A stretch of 64,000 bases of DNA. It comes from Toxonevra muliebris. Taxonomy: Eukaryota; Arthropoda; Insecta; Diptera; Pallopteridae. The stretch covers positions 137,410,998-137,474,997 of the forward strand of contig OY829326.1 of NCBI GenBank assembly GCA_963691655.1. Reading direction: 5' to 3'. The position numbers and the translations under genes are program-made. Below are positions 59,408 to 64,000 of this stretch, one piece after another (position 1 is the stretch's first letter; every line of letters starts with the position of its first letter). The notes under the pieces were generated by a model that did no database searches, was not told the DNA's origin, and saw only the letters and a list, made by a program, of their open reading frames with translations.

Positions 59408-59760
59408 AGGGCACTTGTCATTTGTTATAACAAAATTTGAATATTTAACATTTACGAAATTCAACTTGAAACGGAATGCTTCCTCATATTGTGTGGTGTG
59501 TGTATGTCTTGTTTGTATTTGAACCAAATGGTAAAGGGGAAAACATCAAATGACAAACTTAGTTACAGTGGCGCCATAAGGGCACACAGTATCTATCTGT
59601 ATGTAATATCCTTAATTCAGAACTTAAACTTCTGTTCTTATCAGAAACTTAATAGTTTTTGATCTTTAAAATTTATATGTATAAATATTTAACACTTATT
59701 GTCATACATTGTCACAAATATCCAGCTCGAAGAACCAATAATGTTTACATTACGATGCCT
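59408..59760. repeat. Direct repeat, copy 1 (left of the decayed viral-like gene)
   Basis: Blocks GGGCACACAGTATCTATCTG, TTATCAGAAACTTAATAG and CTCGAAGAACCAATAATG recur at 62695-62880. The block GAATGCTTCCTCATATTGTG recurs near 63760. Confidence 0.75.
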
Positions 59761-59984
59761 GTCATAAGGGCGGTATCTGTAATATCCTCTGTTAATATTA
59801 ATAGTATATCTGCTTTGTCAAAATGTGTGCAATGTGAATACAAAATATAATTTATAAATTGTGGTGCATTGTTATGTATGAATGTGCGAAGTTCATGGGC
59901 GCGTTGAGTAGGAGGGGAAAGTGTACGCTATGGTCACACTACACGAATGTAACGAACCGTTTTTTCAGGGGTATTGGTTTATGC

Positions 59985-62002
59985 CCGTGTTATTGCGGAA
60001 ATGCAGCACGGAATTTTGGCCCAATATGTTCCTGCAGCTTAGGCAATTTAGGCACCGCGTCATTCATATTATTGATCTCGCCTGCTTCCATAATAAGTTT
60101 CATTCTATCATGGTTGCAGTTTGCGGTCATTGCTTTTGCTGCCACATCAGTAACGTATCTGCTGGCAGTTGATGGTGTTAATTCATCCGCGAGGTATGAA
60201 TTTTATGGAGAGTCACGCAACAGTGTGGAAACACTTCAAATGCTCAATTAAGGCTTGTACAAAAACCCTCGCAATCCACTTACTAGCAATTTGCTATTGT
60301 ACGCCCTATTTTGGCCTTGTCACGCTAGTTTTGTTCGTCCATGAATATTTGGGCCATTGGTGTATGGTGCCATCTCCTGTATATTCTCAGTAGACCTATC
60401 AAATATCTGGCATGCATGAGGGAGTGAATAATTTTGCCGTTACCATCATGTAGGGCATCGTTAAACTGGTTTCATTTGTCCATGAATATTAGCGCCATTA
60501 GTGTATATTGTCAGTAGACCTGTTTTTAATTCGGGATCTGTAGGTCTACTGGAAAGCCTTCATCCCATAATCGCTCCAAACATATTTTCCAGCAGCCACG
60601 CTATCTGAGCTGACTTAAATCTATTTCCAAAAGCTTTCTGGACAAAGAAGCATTCAGCTTAATTCTGAATAAAAAATACGCGAGAATTTTTACACTTTTT
60701 CTCGAGAATTTCCCTCTTCTCCCTTTGCTGTTATTCCAAATAAACTTCGAAAGGGAGAAAAAATCCCGACGGAAAAAGTAGGTATCACAAATATAAATAA
60801 AACCGATGACATTTCTCGAGAGTTTTTTCACCAACAAAATCATGAATGAATTCATGGTCTACACTTAATCATATTTGTATTTGTATAGAAAATTTTTTTA
60901 TAGATTTAACATTTACTAGACTAAGGTTAATACGGTGTACTCATGATAAATTCAAAAAGTGACTCTCCTAGATATTGTATATACTTATATTGAAAAACTT
61001 CCGCTTATATTGAAAGACTTGTTATTGAATTTAGAACTGTGACTTCTAAACTGACTCTTTATTTCATTAATAAATACTTTATAACTATTACAGAATATAA
61101 TATAATTTATTTACACAAAATGGTTGCTTATAAATTTTAATTTATTTATCACAGAGGAGTTGTTTCTTTGTTTCCCGCTCTATCTCGAATGCCGTCGGCC
61201 ATCATCTTCTATTTTTGACGATTCTCTTTTATCATGCATTCGGCGTCATTCGAAATTCGCAATAGCTCGTTCACAATGATAACATGTAATTCACAATAGC
61301 ATAATCACAATTAGGTTATGTTTGCATAAAATAAAATTCAAAAAATATTCCATTATATAACTTAAATTCTAAACTTAATAAAGAGCTTTCTTAGCAAATT
61401 AATCAATTCCACAATTATTAGAAAGTAATGGAAACCTGCGGTGTAACTAGCGTTTCCAAATCTTGTCAAATAGCCTCCCAAAATTTTTGAAGGGAGCAAC
61501 CCCTTCACTTGGGAGACTATAAGCATCTCGCTTAAAGACCAACCATTTGAAGCATCAACCTCCAACATGCGCGCCCAGGTTAAACATGCCGCATAATATG
61601 CATAACCAGACACAGATATGTTACGCTTTAGATTGAAGGCATGAGCGAAAAGCTGAATATACTCCACTTCAACTAGGTCCATTAGACCATCTGCTCTTGG
61701 ATAGACTGCTTTTTCTCCTGCAATCTCGCCCATACTCTCACCCGGAGTTGAAAAAAAAAACACTTATCGCTAAGTGGATTATTTGTTAATGGACTACTCA
61801 ACGTGAAGAGTGCTTTTGGCTGAAAACCAGTGGCGTTGTCCTGAGGGTGTGGGTTCCTCCTCCATCTCTGACCTTGGCGTTGTGGGGGTGCTTCTACGGA
61901 ATTACCGCGAACTAAACCTTCCCGTGTTTGACCGCCCAGATTTGCATTCTGGACGTTCTGTACTACAGGCTGACGCTGTGAATTATTATCAATTATATTC
62001 AT
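59985..62002 (-). pseudogene. Decayed minus-strand gene, possibly an endogenous viral element
   Basis: A string of coding-looking pieces in one direction: a basic, glutamine/arginine-rich N-terminal part (ORF 61682-62002), which shifts frame at the A run near 61750 into a globular part (61362-61763, with VDASNGWSLSEML). Then about 700 bp of unrelated DNA, then fragments around 60620 (FVQKAFGNRFKSAQIAWLL), 60430 (ALHDGNGKIIHSLMHARYL) and a terminal stretch to a stop near 59985 (IGPKFRAAFPQ). Frameshifts and stops break it, and a piece near 60320-60540 is partly duplicated. An arginine-rich start followed by one globular protein recalls capsid or nucleoprotein genes of RNA viruses, but I cannot name a family; a transposon origin is not excluded. 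Confidence 0.4.
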
Positions 62003-62624
62003 CGCGTAATTCTTCCTTTAATCTCAACTTAGAATAAACTTTGACGGCTTATATATCCGATGCTATCAACAAGAATACTCGTAACAAGTTGTTAGATTTA
62101 AAAAGGGTAATAAAAAATATTAATTATAATAAATTTTGAGTACATACTGTTTCGGGGATGACAAGCGTTTTTGTCAACCACTTTGGAAGTTTGCAAAATA
62201 AACGAAAACAAAAGGAATTGACTCGAGTATCGAAAATATGTTAAAATAGGAGGAGTTAAGTAAATATCAATTAGATAATTAATTCTTATTCTAGAATATT
62301 CTAAGATGCGATATTTTTTGTTTATATCATTTGTATTTCACAACAATGCGCAATATCCATTGCATCTTTTTAATGTTATCATATGCATAACAGTTTTGTA
62401 TATATTATTGGTATTTTGCAATAATGCAAAATATCCATTGCATCTTCTTATTCTGTTAATATGATTCAATTATGTTTACATTACTGGTATTACGCAGCAA
62501 TGTAAAATATTGCATCATCTTTCCTTATTATCATGTTGCAGAGGCAATGTTTATATATATAAGAAAAATGTTTATATTACTCATAAGGAGCTTTATGTAT
62601 CGGGTATCTTAACTTGCATGCATG

Positions 62625-62880
62625 TATGTAACGAAGTTTATGATGGATTGAGTTAAAGGGGAAGTGTGGATTATGGTCACACTACACATTAGCTGCAGTT
62701 CCGCTATAAGGGCACACAGTATTTATCTGTATGTAATATCCCTAATTCAGAACTTAAAGTTTTGTTCTTATCAGAAACTTAATAGTTTTTGATCCTTAAA
62801 ATTTACATAAATATAAATATTTAACACTTATATACATTATCACGAATATCCGGCTCGAAGAACCAATATGTTTACGTTAC
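62625..62880. repeat. Direct repeat, copy 2 (right of the decayed viral-like gene)
   Basis: It carries ATGGTCACACTACAC (also at 59933), GGGCACACAGTATTTATCTG, TTATCAGAAACTTAATAG and CTCGAAGAACCAATATG in the same orientation as the left copy. Confidence 0.75.
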
Positions 62881-63097
62881 AATGTCTGAACATAGTTTTT
62901 GTAATTATTTTACAATTTAAGGTACTTTAGGTGCACTTTTAACTTTTTGCCAAACTAACTTTAGAACGGAAACACGTCTATTTCAATTGAAGGTTACTAT
63001 ACAAGTAGTTTTATTTTTATTCCTTAACTTAGAACTAACATTTGATTACAATTCAGTAAACGGATTTTTAGGTGAAATTCAAAGTATTATTAAGCAA

Positions 63098-63180
63098 ACG
63101 GTAAGTATGAAGAAATACAGGGTAAGTATTAAGGTGAGTATTAAGGTAAGTATTAAGGTAAGTATTAAAATAAGTATTCA
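63098..63180 (+). repeat. 12-bp minisatellite of GGTAAGTATTAA
   Basis: About five to six units of GGTAAGTATTAA with variants GTGAGT and ATAAGT. Each unit contains a consensus 5' splice site GTAAGTATT. It yields the KVSI repeat at the end of the 72-codon frame 62987-63205. Confidence 0.85.
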
Positions 63181-64000
63181 GACTACATCGATAATAAATT
63201 CATGATTTCAGGTGATGATATGACGAAACATATGGGTTTGATTTAAACATTTTTTATTTGAGTTTTACGTATTTAGTTAAAACGTTCTTCGTACGAATAC
63301 AAATACAAACCGTCCACAGCTATGAATCCACACGAATTAATTCTTTTTAGATCGCGCGTTCGTTTTGTTGTCAGGGTTGTATTCTAATGTTTTGTCAGAG
63401 TCGCATTCTATTGTCTCAGTAGTTTCGCCCAGTTCGTCTTGCTTGTGACTGATTCCCACATGTATGTGGATTTATTTTTAGACCAATAAGTTAAACAAAG
63501 TATATTTAAGCATATATATATATATATTTATAGATTAAGTGCACATTCGCTGTTTATATACGTGAACTGCGCTTGCATATAAAGCGTTTTAGATTGCCGG
63601 CACCAGTTCTTAGGCTTACTATTATGATCTTTCTTTTTACTATATCCCATAATTTATTACTGTCTACGTCGTGTAGTTATGCCCGTCCATTGTAGTCCTA
63701 TATATATTTATAACACAATTTGAATATTTATCATTTACGAAATTATGCTTGAAAGGGAATGCTTCTCCATATTGTGTGGTGTGCGTTCATAGCACCATAT
63801 TTATAATCTGACTTTGAACCGAAGATAATGAAAATGTAAAGGGATTTGAATTTATATTGAAGGTTTATACCCAAGTGTCGAAACTATCTTTAAATAAAAC
63901 TTATACTTTTTTTGTTTTAAATTTAGAGTTAGAATTTTTCCGGAAATCGTAGAACTGTTCGCCGCAGGACTTCCTGATCAATTTCAGTCCAGGCTTTCTC

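Larger units (their letters stand above)
52590..64000. other. Gene-poor, repeat-rich right flank
   Basis: Apart from the elements and fragments listed separately, 53920-55060, 57150-58330, 58610-59400 and 63200-64000 are A/T-rich with no coding segment I can support. Confidence 0.5.

Noticed and set aside
59859..60251. 130-codon plus-strand membrane protein
   Set aside because: The complementary strand here reads as the C-terminal end of the decayed minus-strand gene with better coding composition; the plus frame has no family match.
1..64000. CRISPR arrays, operons, bacterial insertion sequences, rRNA
   Set aside because: None is present: the window is eukaryotic, with spliced genes and SINE/MITE repeats.

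Overview
This is a eukaryotic, AT-rich, transposon-laden window from a higher fly (Diptera, Brachycera). The strongest evidence is an ELAV protein that I recognise as almost residue-for-residue the Drosophila ELAV core. Large introns, GT-AG splice sites and many DNA transposons, MITEs, SINEs and non-LTR fragments fit a repeat-rich fly genome (a tephritid-like fly is a guess). No bacterial, plasmid or CRISPR features are present.

Layout. (1) 2411-44025, plus strand: a five-exon arginase gene (354 codons, all metal ligands present, mitochondrial-type N terminus). Its third intron is about 35.9 kb. (2) Inside that intron on the opposite strand lies elav (27202-28538), a single-exon coding region for the neuronal RNA-binding protein. 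Its initiator ATG appears to be split by an intron, with a candidate 5' UTR exon ending at 33204. The very AT-rich stretch from about 9.6 to 27.2 kb lies 3' of elav and probably holds its long 3' UTR. (3) 44235-52589, minus strand: a five-exon ERGIC2-family gene (438 codons), tail-to-tail with arginase, 209 bp apart. Its last intron (6.8 kb) carries a 4.28-kb giant inverted repeat (46412-50693), a foldback element whose arms each carry a 150/159-aa ORF behind a TATA box and, divergently, a broken THAP domain. This suggests a P-superfamily/Galileo-like foldback transposon. (4) 52.6-64 kb has no clearly intact gene. It holds a 1.3-kb TIR element right against the ERGIC2 start, a hAT MITE with a perfect 8-bp target duplication, a non-LTR remnant, several coding-looking fragments, and a decayed minus-strand gene (59985-62002) that may be an old viral or transposon gene, flanked by direct repeats.

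Mobile DNA inside the arginase introns includes a TTAA-flanked piggyBac-type MITE, a three-level nest (SINE inside hAT inside an unassigned TIR transposon, with target duplications readable at the two inner levels), a modular tRNA-derived SINE present in several versions, an RTE-like reverse transcriptase remnant and at least five MITE families.

The three host genes serve unrelated jobs: urea-cycle-type arginine hydrolysis, neuronal RNA processing, and ER-Golgi traffic. Their link here is positional (nesting and convergence). All assignments come from reading the sequence; no database search was run.
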